Source of the DNA: Bacteroidota bacterium
GTDB lineage: Bacteria > Bacteroidota > Bacteroidia > Bacteroidales > Paludibacteraceae
Direction: 5' to 3'
Length of the DNA stretch: 64,000 nt
Assembly: GCA_022708505.1 (NCBI GenBank)
Contig: JAKIYP010000001.1
Span: 19,832 to 83,831, forward strand
In this document: positions 7,719 to 16,441 of the stretch, in pieces
How positions within the stretch are numbered: the first letter of the stretch is position 1
Layout of the letters: each line of letters starts with the position of its first letter
Notes under the pieces: generated by a model
Database searches by the model: none
Seen by the model: the letters and a program-made list of their open reading frames with translations, nothing else
What the model was told of the DNA's origin: nothing
Translations under genes and position numbers: made by a program

Positions 7719-10049
7719 TTACAAGTTCAGTTTCAATCCTGCATAGAACGAACGAGGTAAAGACGGACCATACATATATCCTGCATCACGGGTTTCTCCG
7801 GTATCAAAATCCTGCTGAAAACTATTGAAGATATTCTGAATACCACCATTCAGCTGTAACTTTGCACCTTTACTTAATTTGAAATCGTAGGATAGCTTTA
7901 ATCCCAAATCAAAGAAATCTGGCGTCCAGACTTCTGTATCATCATCAACTTCAACACCATAATGCTGAACAAGCATGCTCCCTGTGTAAGTCCCCGACAA
8001 AGCAACTGTCATTTGTTTCAACGGGTTATAGGAGGTCGTCAGATATCCGTACAGGTTGGGGGAACGGAACATCTCCCGACGGGGTGCCAGATTTGGGTTT
8101 TCGCTCCAGCTTTCCGCCTCTTTGTATAAACTTTGCTGAATGGTAAAGCCGGCCTGTATATTTGTTTTGACAGATGGAATAACCTTCCCCTCAATATTAA
8201 TTCCTTTCACTACAGCTCCTGAACCGTTTTTACGCATCAACTGAGTCTGACCGGTGGCATCCACTCCCGCTTCTTCGAGGTAAAACACATCATCTATTTC
8301 TGTGTAAAAGCCTTCAACAAGCAGGTTAGTCTGTACTTTTCCAAAATTCCTATAGAAATCAGCCGAAACACTGTAACTCCTTGAATGTTCCGGCTTCAAT
8401 TCAGGGTCAAGCACAATAATCTGCACCACACCTCCCACAGCCGTCAGGTGCAGGTCTTCATCGAAAGCCTGAGGCGCACGAAAACCTTCGGCATAACTGG
8501 CACGAAAATTCACCCACTCTTTGGGATTGTAACGGAGGTTCACCCTCGGACTAAAAATAGGCTTCTCAATTAGGTTGTGTTTGTCATAACGCAACCCCAT
8601 CAGCAAACTTAACGTTTTGTTCTTCCATTCGTTCTGAAGGAAAATGCTTTTAATATTCATTTCCTGATTGATCTGACGTTCATAAGCCAATTGTTCATCT
8701 GTCAGTTTATTGTAGTTATACTCTGTGCCAACAGTAAAATCAGAAGACATAAACAACAGTTTGTCAAACGAATACGCATACTGCGCACCGGCCACCCAGG
8801 AAAGATCGTTGGTCAAACCGTACGCATTCGGATCCTGACCGGCGCCATAATAACTGTCTCTTTTTATTTTTTGCGCAGAGGTAAACAGGTTCAACCGGTG
8901 TTTGTAATCAGGTGTAAAAAAATCCCATTTTACCCCTCCGGTATTGATGTTGTGATCAGTTTGTTCGGTAATATCCGCCTGATGAGCAGGCAAATGTAAT
9001 TTGTTACCACCCCGGCGAAATTCGCTCAGGTTATGATATTCAGCGGTTAGTTTACTTTGATCTCCGGTTTTAAAGTAGGAACGGAAACCGATGTTTCGGG
9101 CTGTTATCAATCCTATTTCCGTAAAACCATCTCCGTTGGCATCCCATCCTTCCCGCTGACGGGAAGAACCGTAAATACTTACCCCGGTACGATAATCATC
9201 AGCAACCAGCGCGGCATTCACCGAAGTGTTGATATCCGCAGAAGTTCCACCGATGAACATGGTTGAATTGCTCACGGTCAGACTGCTACTCAGAGGTTCT
9301 TTGGTGATGATATTGATAGTTCCCGCGATGGCATTGGAACCAAACAAGGCTGAACCACCGCCACGAACCACTTCCACACGGTCGATCATATTGGCCGGAA
9401 TCTGCTCGATGCCATACACGCCGGCCAAAGCACTGAAAATAGGACGACTATCAATCAGAATTTGAGAATACGGACCTTCGAGTCCGTTGATTCTGACTTG
9501 TTGAAAACCACAGTTCTGACAGTTATTTTCAACACGAAGTCCGGGCTGAAAATTCAATCCCTGAGCCAGACAAACCGAGTTGGTGTTCTCTAACAATTTA
9601 GCTGTTACCACGTTCACGATGCTGGGGGCTTCTCTTCTTCTGGTCTCGTTTCGGTTTGCCGATACAACGATATTATCGAGCATCACGGCATCTTCTTCCA
9701 TTTCGAAATTCAACTCGATGGATTTTCCGCTTTCTAATTTAACCCTGGCTTCTTTCGTTTTATAACCAACTCCCGATGCAACAACCGTCAGCTCATCAGC
9801 CGGCAGATTACGCAGATTAAAATGTCCGGTAGCATCTGTTGCTGTACCCAGGGTGCTGCCTTTTACTCTGATGGTAATAAAACTAATGTGCTCAGAGGTG
9901 TTTTTATCGACTGCATGCCCAAAAACATTGGCATCGGTCTTTCTGACACGGGCGGTAACATTCTCAATCGATTCTTCTGCAATATACTGTGTCTGTGCAT
10001 ATAATACAACAGAACAAAACAACAGGGCAATAAATACTTTAAGCTTCAT
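7719..10049 (-). CDS. TonB-dependent outer membrane receptor
   Basis: 776 residues: signal peptide (1-19, MKLKVFIALLFCSVVLYAQ), a carboxypeptidase-regulatory-like beta-sandwich at about 40-115 (NVFGHAVDKNTSEHISFITI), a plug domain at about 125-250 (TonB-box-like DNIVVSANR; VRINGLEGPYSQILIDSRP; IEQIPANMIDRVEVVRGGGS), then a 22-strand barrel ending in an aromatic strand (RSFYAGLKLNL). It imports a scarce ligand using TonB-ExbBD energy. The plug has a Cys pair, NCQNCG, at about 175-180. The His-rich membrane protein just upstream suggests a metal or metal-complex substrate; this is inferred from context. No SusD partner is present, so it is not a polysaccharide (SusCD) system. Confidence 0.93.
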   Translation of the reverse strand: MKLKVFIALLFCSVVLYAQTQYIAEESIENVTARVRKTDANVFGHAVDKNTSEHISFITIRVKGSTLGTATDATGHFNLRNLPADELTVVASGVGYKTKEARVKLESGKSIELNFEMEEDAVMLDNIVVSANRNETRRREAPSIVNVVTAKLLENTNSVCLAQGLNFQPGLRVENNCQNCGFQQVRINGLEGPYSQILIDSRPIFSALAGVYGIEQIPANMIDRVEVVRGGGSALFGSNAIAGTINIITKEPLSSSLTVSNSTMFIGGTSADINTSVNAALVADDYRTGVSIYGSSRQREGWDANGDGFTEIGLITARNIGFRSYFKTGDQSKLTAEYHNLSEFRRGGNKLHLPAHQADITEQTDHNINTGGVKWDFFTPDYKHRLNLFTSAQKIKRDSYYGAGQDPNAYGLTNDLSWVAGAQYAYSFDKLLFMSSDFTVGTEYNYNKLTDEQLAYERQINQEMNIKSIFLQNEWKNKTLSLLMGLRYDKHNLIEKPIFSPRVNLRYNPKEWVNFRASYAEGFRAPQAFDEDLHLTAVGGVVQIIVLDPELKPEHSRSYSVSADFYRNFGKVQTNLLVEGFYTEIDDVFYLEEAGVDATGQTQLMRKNGSGAVVKGINIEGKVIPSVKTNIQAGFTIQQSLYKEAESWSENPNLAPRREMFRSPNLYGYLTTSYNPLKQMTVALSGTYTGSMLVQHYGVEVDDDTEVWTPDFFDLGLKLSYDFKLSKGAKLQLNGGIQNIFNSFQQDFDTGETRDAGYMYGPSLPRSFYAGLKLNL

Positions 10050-10149
10050 TTATATAAAGATTTTCTGAATAAATACACTATAATAGCTGACCGAAAAGGA
10101 TATTCCGGTTAAACAAGACACAAAACTGTATCTTCAAACGAATGTAAAT

Positions 10150-10491
10150 TCAGACTTGGGGAGGTGGACGGGAAAAACAAGAAGTAAGAAAAGCGACTGT
10201 TCTGACATGTTGATTATGGGTAGCTGTAAAGATCGCGCTCAATTCAAATACAGCCAAAAGCGACAGACCCAGGACAATCAATCCAACAATAAAACCAGAT
10301 AATTTATCGATTAACTGAAAAGACGCTGTATTATGCTGGTGATTAGACTCTGAAGAAAATGGATGAGAGTGAACAATCAGGCGATTATTATCATCAACAT
10401 GGACGTGTTTGAAAAAATTAGTGGACGCAAAATAAAAGACAAATAATATTGTCAGCAGATAACCCGAAATTTGTCTTTTATTGTTTTGCAT
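10150..10491 (-). CDS. Small His-rich membrane protein, probable metal-uptake accessory
   Basis: 113 residues with two hydrophobic helices (about 9-26 and 64-90). Between them is an external loop rich in His: FKHVHVDD, IVHSHPF, SNHQHN. The C-terminus carries CFSRPPPQV. Similar small proteins with a Cys/Pro-rich tail (DUF2946-like in other phyla) sit next to metal-linked TonB receptors. It lies 100 bases upstream of the TonB receptor on the same strand, so the two are probably cotranscribed. I infer periplasmic metal (Zn, Cu, Ni or Co) binding; the metal cannot be told from sequence. Confidence 0.75.
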   Translation of the reverse strand: MQNNKRQISGYLLTILFVFYFASTNFFKHVHVDDNNRLIVHSHPFSSESNHQHNTASFQLIDKLSGFIVGLIVLGLSLLAVFELSAIFTATHNQHVRTVAFLTSCFSRPPPQV

Positions 10492-10636
10492 TTCGCAAAA
10501 AAAATAAATGGATAATTGATTGATGTGGTTGTATTTTTATACCGCCAGAAAAACAACACAAAGATACGGTGGGAATTTAATTCCAACAAATGAAAAGCAT
10601 CCCTATTTTTAGGTATTTTTCTGCAAAAGAAGATCT

Positions 10637-11596
10637 TTACCTCAGCCCTCTCAGGAATGACCCTGCATCCATCCGCTTTTTCCCGGGCGCCTGGATTTCT
10701 GTCAGGTTGATGAAGCCATCTTTCAGGGCAATTTTCAGGAATTTCTTTCCATCGGTATGAACAGAGCCGGGTTCAAGCTTGTGATTGGCATATTCCTTTT
10801 CAGTCTTAAAAACTTTGCATACCATTGGTTCAGAGAAACCAGGAAGCTGGATTTCCGTCCACGCAGCCGGATATGGCGACAAGCCCCGCACCAGATTATA
10901 TACCTCTTCGACAGATTTAGATAAATCAATCCGGCAATTGTCTCTAAAGAGCTTTGGAGCTGATTTTAACGCGACGTCACCCGTTACGAAAACCGATTGG
11001 TCTATGGCATCTGCCTTACCTTCAGCAATCAAATCAACCGTCTTTTTTACCATTTGCGCACCCATCACCATCAGTTTGTCATGTACTACCCCCGCATCAT
11101 CTTCATCGGCAATGCTGATTTTCTCCTGCAGGATGATTTTACCGGTATCAATTTCGTGGGTCAGGAAAAAAGTGGTTGCGCCGGTTTCTTTTTCCCCATT
11201 GATAATTGCCCAGTTGATGGGAGCAGCACCCCGGTATTGAGGTAACAGAGACGCATGCAGATTAAATGTTCCGAATCGGGGCATATTCCAAACCACTTCC
11301 GGCAACATACGGAAAGCCACGACAATCTGCAGGTCAGCTTTTAAAGCACGAAGTTCCTGCAAGAACAACTCATCTTTCAGTTTTTCCGGCTGCAATAAGG
11401 GTAAGTTTTGCTCAAGGGCATATTGTTTCACCGCCGAGAACTGAATTTTATGTCCACGACCAGCCGGTTTATCTGGCATTGTCACCACACCCACCACCTG
11501 ATAGTTATTTTCCACCAGTATCTTGAGGCTCTCAACCGCAAAATCGGGTGTTCCCATAAATACAATACGCATCTTATCTGAAATTTGAGCATTCAT
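10637..11596 (-). CDS. fmt: Methionyl-tRNA formyltransferase Fmt
   Basis: About 319 residues; formylates Met-tRNAfMet using 10-formyl-THF. N-terminal domain: RIVFMGTPDFAVESLKIL, GVVTMPDKPAGRGHK, FNLHASLLPQYRGAAPINWA (catalytic Asn/His and the conserved loop) and THEIDTGKI (catalytic Asp). The C-terminal OB-like domain starts at about 210 and ends GSFLRGLR. I chose ATG 11596, which overlaps the stop of the upstream glycosyltransferase as TAATG; ATG 11605 and 11572 are alternatives. Confidence 0.95.
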   Translation of the reverse strand: MNAQISDKMRIVFMGTPDFAVESLKILVENNYQVVGVVTMPDKPAGRGHKIQFSAVKQYALEQNLPLLQPEKLKDELFLQELRALKADLQIVVAFRMLPEVVWNMPRFGTFNLHASLLPQYRGAAPINWAIINGEKETGATTFFLTHEIDTGKIILQEKISIADEDDAGVVHDKLMVMGAQMVKKTVDLIAEGKADAIDQSVFVTGDVALKSAPKLFRDNCRIDLSKSVEEVYNLVRGLSPYPAAWTEIQLPGFSEPMVCKVFKTEKEYANHKLEPGSVHTDGKKFLKIALKDGFINLTEIQAPGKKRMDAGSFLRGLR

Positions 11597-12777
11597 TACT
11601 TCCAACTGATGTATTTGGCCTTACTACCCATTCTTCCGAATGTCATGATATGGGCATTGATAACAGGCAATATAATATCGAACAACAACAATGTCAGTAC
11701 ATATTTTCTACCTCCGAAATACAGGGATGTTTTATTGATGATAAACAACTGTAAAACAAACCGGGCAATAAACAACAAAGCAGTTGCACCCAACAACAAC
11801 CAGTTTGCCGACCATGCTGACAATACAATCAGTGCGATAAACGACAAATAAAACAGTCCCCGAACGAGTGGCTCAACTACCAGCGAAATTTTACTTTTTT
11901 CCCGGTAATAGGTTGAAACCGACAAATGTCTTTCTTTCTGAAAATACCAGTTACGAAAATTCTTTTTCGGGTTCGACCAGGTAATACTCTCTACCGACGT
12001 TTCAATACGGGTATTTTCCTTTGTTGCAGCATGATTCACCATCAGATCATCATCGCCTGAACGCAGGTGAAGTGTCGAAGCAAAACCATTCTGGCGAAAG
12101 AAGACATCTTTTTTATACGCCAGGTTACGTCCCACCCCCATATAGGGATTACCCGCTTTTGCAAATCCCAGATACTGGAGCGCATTGAATAAGGTATCGT
12201 AAGTAATCAGTCTGTTGATAAACCCTTTTTCCTGTAAATAAGCTCCGTAACCAAGTACAAATTCAGCTTTAGGAGTAAAATTCCGGGCCATCGAAGCAAT
12301 CCAGTTCTTACTTTCAGGCAGGCAGTCGGCATCGGTGAACAACAACCAATCGTTTTTAGCTGCTTTGATTCCCAGGGTGAGAGCAAGTTTTTTGGTACTC
12401 AGGTTTTTAGCTCCATCGGGAACAAAAGTCGAACGTAGATGAGGATAAATCTTCTTAAAATCGCGCAATAAAATCTCCGTCATTTCATCTTCACCATCGT
12501 TAACCACAATCACCTCATAATCCGGGTAATTTTGCGACAACACTTCAGGCAAAAACTTTTTCAGGTTTTCCAGTTCGTCTTTTGCACAGATAATTACCGA
12601 CACCGGCAACTGTTCCCGTTGAAAATCCAGCTTACCTTCTTTGTCTTTTTTGTTGTTTCGTATGACAATCCGGATATGAGTGAGGTAATAATACACCTGA
12701 TATATAAAAGTCAGCAACAACACACCGAAAATGATTAATTCAGTGAGTGAAAATTCAAAGCCCAATAAATATAACAT
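11596..12777 (-). CDS. Membrane-bound family 2 glycosyltransferase
   Basis: About 393 residues. N-terminal helix (IIFGVLLLTFIYQVYYYL), a GT-A fold domain with VSVIICAKDELENL, EVIVVNDGEDEMT, WLLFTDADCLPES (DxD motif, metal/nucleotide-sugar binding) and SGDDDLMVN, then two or three C-terminal helices (about 300-375). Family 2 enzymes of this shape transfer sugars at the inner face of the cytoplasmic membrane; donor and acceptor cannot be deduced. I prefer ATG 12777 over 12807, since the protein then starts MLYLLGFEFSLTE. TAAATTTG on the minus strand at 12831-12838 may be its -7 promoter element. fmt overlaps its stop. Confidence 0.88.
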   Translation of the reverse strand: MLYLLGFEFSLTELIIFGVLLLTFIYQVYYYLTHIRIVIRNNKKDKEGKLDFQREQLPVSVIICAKDELENLKKFLPEVLSQNYPDYEVIVVNDGEDEMTEILLRDFKKIYPHLRSTFVPDGAKNLSTKKLALTLGIKAAKNDWLLFTDADCLPESKNWIASMARNFTPKAEFVLGYGAYLQEKGFINRLITYDTLFNALQYLGFAKAGNPYMGVGRNLAYKKDVFFRQNGFASTLHLRSGDDDLMVNHAATKENTRIETSVESITWSNPKKNFRNWYFQKERHLSVSTYYREKSKISLVVEPLVRGLFYLSFIALIVLSAWSANWLLLGATALLFIARFVLQLFIINKTSLYFGGRKYVLTLLLFDIILPVINAHIMTFGRMGSKAKYISWK

Positions 12778-12870
12778 ATAGCAAATATTTTCCGTTTTCA
12801 GACCCAAATCAGAGGGATAAAAAATCCATGCAAATTTAGCATTTATTTTGCAGAATATAATACTTTAGAA

Positions 12871-13034
12871 ACCACAAAAGGCACAAAAGAAAGACTCAGG
12901 AAACACAAAAGGAAATTTTAAACCACATTTGAAACATTAGTTTAAACTTTTAAATCTTTAAAACCATATAAGCCATATAAGTTACATTTAAGCTATTAGT
13001 TATTCGCTATTCGCTCTTTTGTGCCTTTTGTGGT
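12871..13034. repeat. 164-base element bounded by 20-base perfect inverted repeats
   Basis: ACCACAAAAGGCACAAAAGA at 12871-12890 has its exact reverse complement at 13015-13034. The interior (no reading frame) includes AACCATATAAGCCATATAAG at 12962, which also occurs in similar form at 7566. This looks like a miniature inverted-repeat element. It fills most of the gap between the glycosyltransferase and the HhH protein. Confidence 0.8.
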
Positions 13035-13039
13035 GAAAA

Positions 13040-13966
13040 TCATTCAAATTTTAAATAAGGTTTAATCTTCAACAGAATCGAATCATTCAACTCCGAAAGA
13101 CCTTTAAAATCAGCTAAACCTGTTAATTTACCTTTTTTTCTGCGCAATTCGTAAATTTGTCTGGCCTGGTAGAAATTCAGGTAAGGATGTGCTCTGAGTT
13201 TGTCAACCGAAGCTGTATTGACATTGATTTGATTTACCAGCGATGGATTGACGGTACAAAAAGGCTTGATTTTCGCAAAGTTTTCAGGTGTCATGCCATA
13301 AACTTCACGGAGTTGTTCCACACAGGTAAAACCACCTGTCTGTTGCCGGAAACGAATGATGGAACGGGCATAACCCTTACCAATTCCTTTAACTTGCATC
13401 AATCCGGCTGTGTCGGCTGAATTCAACTCCACGATGGTAACTACTTTATCTTTGTCATCATGCGCAGCGTTAACATCTGCAGTCCCGAGATTTCCGGATG
13501 ACAGGGAGATATAGGGTTCGAGTTCCAGGTATTTTTCCTCCGAAACACCATAAACCCGTGAAAACGATTCTTTGTCCCTAAACCGTCCTCCTTTTCCCCT
13601 GTACTTTATTATATTGGCTGCAACATAAGGCTTTAACCCAAGATCAGTAAAACCGGCTGAATCCAACACATTCGGATCAAAGGGGAATAACATGCAGGGT
13701 TCTTCTTTATTTTTTTCTTTGTAGAAAGAATTATATTTTCTCTCAAGTGATTCGAAACGCTGTTTTTCTCTCAAGCTATCTAATGACACAAGAGATTTTT
13801 TAAAATCTTCAAACTCTGTGATATCGGCAGAATCTGCAACAAACGAAATATCGTCTGAGCAACGGGGAAGATAATAGTTGGTGATGGAAGAAATCACTAT
13901 CAAAAAAACAACCAAAATAATTCCGGCACGTTGAGAGCCGGAGAAGAAGAAAAAATCTTTCCACAT
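13040..13966 (-). CDS. Membrane-anchored helix-hairpin-helix protein (ComEA-like)
   Basis: About 308 residues. MWKDFFFFSGSQRAGIILVV begins an N-terminal anchor (helix about 13-30), followed by a charged linker and three HhH units: about 100-160 (GLKPYVAANIIKYRGKGG), 185-240 (LMQVKGIGKGYARSIIRFRQ, the most canonical GIG hairpin) and 250-305 (NTASVDKLRAHPYL). HhH repeats bind DNA backbone without sequence specificity; ComEA uses two in DNA uptake. A DNA-binding envelope role is inferred. Start ATG 13966 is favoured over 13975 because related proteins begin MWKDFF. Confidence 0.85.
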   Translation of the reverse strand: MWKDFFFFSGSQRAGIILVVFLIVISSITNYYLPRCSDDISFVADSADITEFEDFKKSLVSLDSLREKQRFESLERKYNSFYKEKNKEEPCMLFPFDPNVLDSAGFTDLGLKPYVAANIIKYRGKGGRFRDKESFSRVYGVSEEKYLELEPYISLSSGNLGTADVNAAHDDKDKVVTIVELNSADTAGLMQVKGIGKGYARSIIRFRQQTGGFTCVEQLREVYGMTPENFAKIKPFCTVNPSLVNQINVNTASVDKLRAHPYLNFYQARQIYELRRKKGKLTGLADFKGLSELNDSILLKIKPYLKFE

Positions 13967-14017
13967 GATAAACAAACAATAAACTGGTTAAAACAAACGC
14001 TTAGAGAAAATCAAAGT

Positions 14018-14323
14018 TTACACTTCATAATCCACGCAAGCGCGGGATATTTTTACTTTTCCGATATAGGCTGCCACTCTTTTATGCTCTGGATGTACCT
14101 GATAAGCATCCAGGTCAGCCATAGAATCAAATTCAGTATACAAGGATAAATCAAAGTTACCTACAGGAGCTTCCGGATGATTAATTCCCACCTCTATTTT
14201 ACGCAACTGAGGAACTAAATTGATGAGATTTTCCAACTCCTTTTTTATGTATTGCATGATCTCAGCTTTATTTTTACCTTCTGCTTCATCAACAATACAA
14301 AAAAACACAATATGCTTAATCAT
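14018..14323 (-). CDS. Dabb family protein (stress-responsive A/B barrel)
   Basis: 101 residues, a single dimeric alpha/beta barrel domain: MIKHIVFFCI at the start, the conserved VPQLRKIEVGINH block, FDLSLYTEFDSMADLDAYQVHPEH in the middle and a final strand at ISRACVDYEV. The family has members induced by salt or oxidative stress, but no reaction is established for this type. It is separated from the HhH gene by about 50 bases on the same strand. Confidence 0.88.
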   Translation of the reverse strand: MIKHIVFFCIVDEAEGKNKAEIMQYIKKELENLINLVPQLRKIEVGINHPEAPVGNFDLSLYTEFDSMADLDAYQVHPEHKRVAAYIGKVKISRACVDYEV

Positions 14324-14377
14324 TGAATTAACTATTTAATTGTTAACTAATATCTGTTTTTCCGTTTTCTGCTATCT

Positions 14378-14396
14378 GGGCGCAAGCATTGCGCCC
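14378..14396. repeat. REP-like palindrome
   Basis: GGGCGCAA-GCA-TTGCGCCC, 8-base perfect stem, in the gap between the Dabb gene and the 14430 gene. It is flanked by CGTTTTCCG/CGCTTTCCGC-type repeats seen elsewhere in the window. Confidence 0.7.
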
Positions 14397-14429
14397 CTAC
14401 GTTTTCCGTTCTTCGCTTTCCGCTGTTCA

Positions 14430-14807
14430 CTACTTACAGCTCACCTTATAACTCTTGTTATTCACCCTTAAAAAATAAATACCCTCTCCGGTAGGAATAA
14501 AGAAACGACCCGAAACCAGTTCACCACTCCAAAGTAACTGTCCGGTTAACGCGAATAACCTGACATTGTTATTCGGTCTGGGAAAATACATGTAAATACC
14601 GGCAGAGGTAGTATAGTAACTAAAACCTTCAGCAGAAATAATTTGTTGACTCGTTGCAGACGATCGTTCAGAATCAGTTCTGGAAAATTCGCCTGTACCT
14701 TCAATCCTGATGACTGACGGTCTGTTCTGATCTTGCTGGGCAGCTAATTTAGCAAAAAATGAGAACATCAAAACGATTAAAAATAATATGTAAAGTCTTT
14801 TACACAT
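14430..14807 (-). CDS. Small secreted protein with T9SS-tail-like C-terminus
   Basis: 125 residues. Signal peptide about 1-23 (cleavage near KLAAQ). The C-terminal 45 residues (VRLFALTGQLLWSGELVSG and GEGIYFLRVNNKSYKV) look like a type IX secretion sorting domain: two strands, a Gly-Ile-Tyr turn and a final Lys-Val strand. There is almost no cargo domain, only about 55 residues. It could be a T9SS substrate remnant or a short secreted protein; the porU/porV pair in this window shows the organism has T9SS. No other family is recognised. Confidence 0.7.
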   Translation of the reverse strand: MCKRLYILFLIVLMFSFFAKLAAQQDQNRPSVIRIEGTGEFSRTDSERSSATSQQIISAEGFSYYTTSAGIYMYFPRPNNNVRLFALTGQLLWSGELVSGRFFIPTGEGIYFLRVNNKSYKVSCK

Positions 14808-14853
14808 GTTGAATAGATAAAATAATTTTCAATATTAATAACGCATAACGTGT

Positions 14854-16428
14854 TTATACAGGATTCATTCTTTTGGGATAATCAACTGTGTAATGCAACC
14901 CCCTGCTTTCTTTTCTTCTCAGGGCATGTTTAATGATCAGGTATGCCACACTGATAACGTTTCTGAGTTCGCATATTTCCCTTGAAACCACCGATCTATC
15001 GAACAAATCCTCTGTTTCTTTAAATAATATTTCCAGGCGGCTCATGGCCCTTTTCAACCGGAGGTTAGAACGAACAATGCCTACATAAGTACTCATAATT
15101 TGCTCCACTTCCCTGAAACTCTGGGTAATCAACACCATTTCTTCCGGGAGTTTGGTTCCTTCATCGTCCCAGTCAGGAATCAATTCATTCCACTTGTATT
15201 CTCCAATACGCTCAACAGCATCTTTTACCGCCGCATCGGCATACACGATGGCTTCTATCAGCGAATTTGATGCCAAACGATTTGCACCATGCAAACCTGT
15301 GCAAGAGCATTCGCCGGCAGCGTACAAACGATTAATTGATGAGCTGGCATTCAAATCGACTGCAATACCACCACAAAGATAATGCTGTGTGGGCGAAACC
15401 GGGATAAAATCTTTGGTAATATCAATTCCCAACTCCAAACATTTCTTATAAATATTGGGAAAATGATTTTTTGTTTCTTCCGCCTCCTTATGCGTCACAT
15501 CCAGATACACATAATCATGTCCCCGTGTTTTCATCTCATTATCAATCGCTCTCGCTACGATATCACGGGGCGCCAGCGAACCCCTTTCATCATATTTATG
15601 CATGAACTCACGTCCGTCCTGCGTCCGTAATACAGCTCCATAGCCTCTGATAGCCTCCGTAATCAGGAAGGTTGGCCGCTCTCCGGGATGGTATAATGCC
15701 GTTGGGTGAAACTGTACAAATTCCATATCCCTGATAACGCCCCGTGCCCGGTGAACCATAGCAATTCCATCTCCCGTAGCCACATCCGGATTAGTCGTTG
15801 TTGCATACACGCTTCCGATACCCCCTGTTGCAAGCAGGGTTACCTTCGACAGGAAGGTATGAATCTGGTTCGTTTTGTTATCCAGCACATAAGCACCATA
15901 ACACTCAATATTCGGGGTGTGCATGGTAACCACTTCTCCCAAATGGTGCTGCGTAATTATCTCAATGGCAAAATAATTTTCAAAGACCTCAATATTCTTT
16001 TCGGAACGAAGTTTTCGGATCAATGCCTGTTGAATCTCAAATCCGGTATTGTCTTTATGATGCAGAATCCGGAATTCAGAATGGCCACCTTCTTTGTGCA
16101 AATCGAACTTACCATCCTCATCACGATCGAAGTCAATTCCCCAGCTTAGCAACTCCTCTATTTGAGCAGGAGCTTCCCGGATAACTTTCTCAACAGCAGC
16201 CAAATCACAATGACCATCACCGGCATTCAATGTGTCTTCAATATGCTTTTCAAAACTATCGGGACTGTATGTCACAGCCGCGATACCACCCTGGGCATAC
16301 GCCGTATTCGAATCATCCAGCGACGATTTACTGAGCAGCGCAACCGTACCATACCGGGAAGCTTTCAATGCAAAACTAATACCGGCGATACCACTGCCAA
16401 TAACCAAAAAATCAAATTTCCGTGTCAA
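14854..16428 (-). CDS. nadB: L-aspartate oxidase NadB
   Basis: 524 residues, usual length. A flavoprotein oxidising L-aspartate to iminoaspartate, the first step of de novo NAD synthesis. FAD-binding motif GSGIAGISFALKASRYG at 11-27; SSLDDSNTAYAQGGIAA; FHPTALYHPGE and EAIRGYGAVLRT (active site region); the HYLCGGI and ECSCTGLHGANRLASNSL blocks; C-terminal helical domain from about 430. It ends with a short gap to the acetyltransferase-like gene upstream on the same strand. nadA and nadC are not in view. Confidence 0.96.
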   Translation of the reverse strand: MTRKFDFLVIGSGIAGISFALKASRYGTVALLSKSSLDDSNTAYAQGGIAAVTYSPDSFEKHIEDTLNAGDGHCDLAAVEKVIREAPAQIEELLSWGIDFDRDEDGKFDLHKEGGHSEFRILHHKDNTGFEIQQALIRKLRSEKNIEVFENYFAIEIITQHHLGEVVTMHTPNIECYGAYVLDNKTNQIHTFLSKVTLLATGGIGSVYATTTNPDVATGDGIAMVHRARGVIRDMEFVQFHPTALYHPGERPTFLITEAIRGYGAVLRTQDGREFMHKYDERGSLAPRDIVARAIDNEMKTRGHDYVYLDVTHKEAEETKNHFPNIYKKCLELGIDITKDFIPVSPTQHYLCGGIAVDLNASSSINRLYAAGECSCTGLHGANRLASNSLIEAIVYADAAVKDAVERIGEYKWNELIPDWDDEGTKLPEEMVLITQSFREVEQIMSTYVGIVRSNLRLKRAMSRLEILFKETEDLFDRSVVSREICELRNVISVAYLIIKHALRRKESRGLHYTVDYPKRMNPV

Positions 16429-16441
16429 AACTTTATCTTTT

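Noticed and set aside
7719-10049. SusC-type polysaccharide receptor
   Set aside because: No SusD gene is adjacent and the plug/His-rich partner points to metals.
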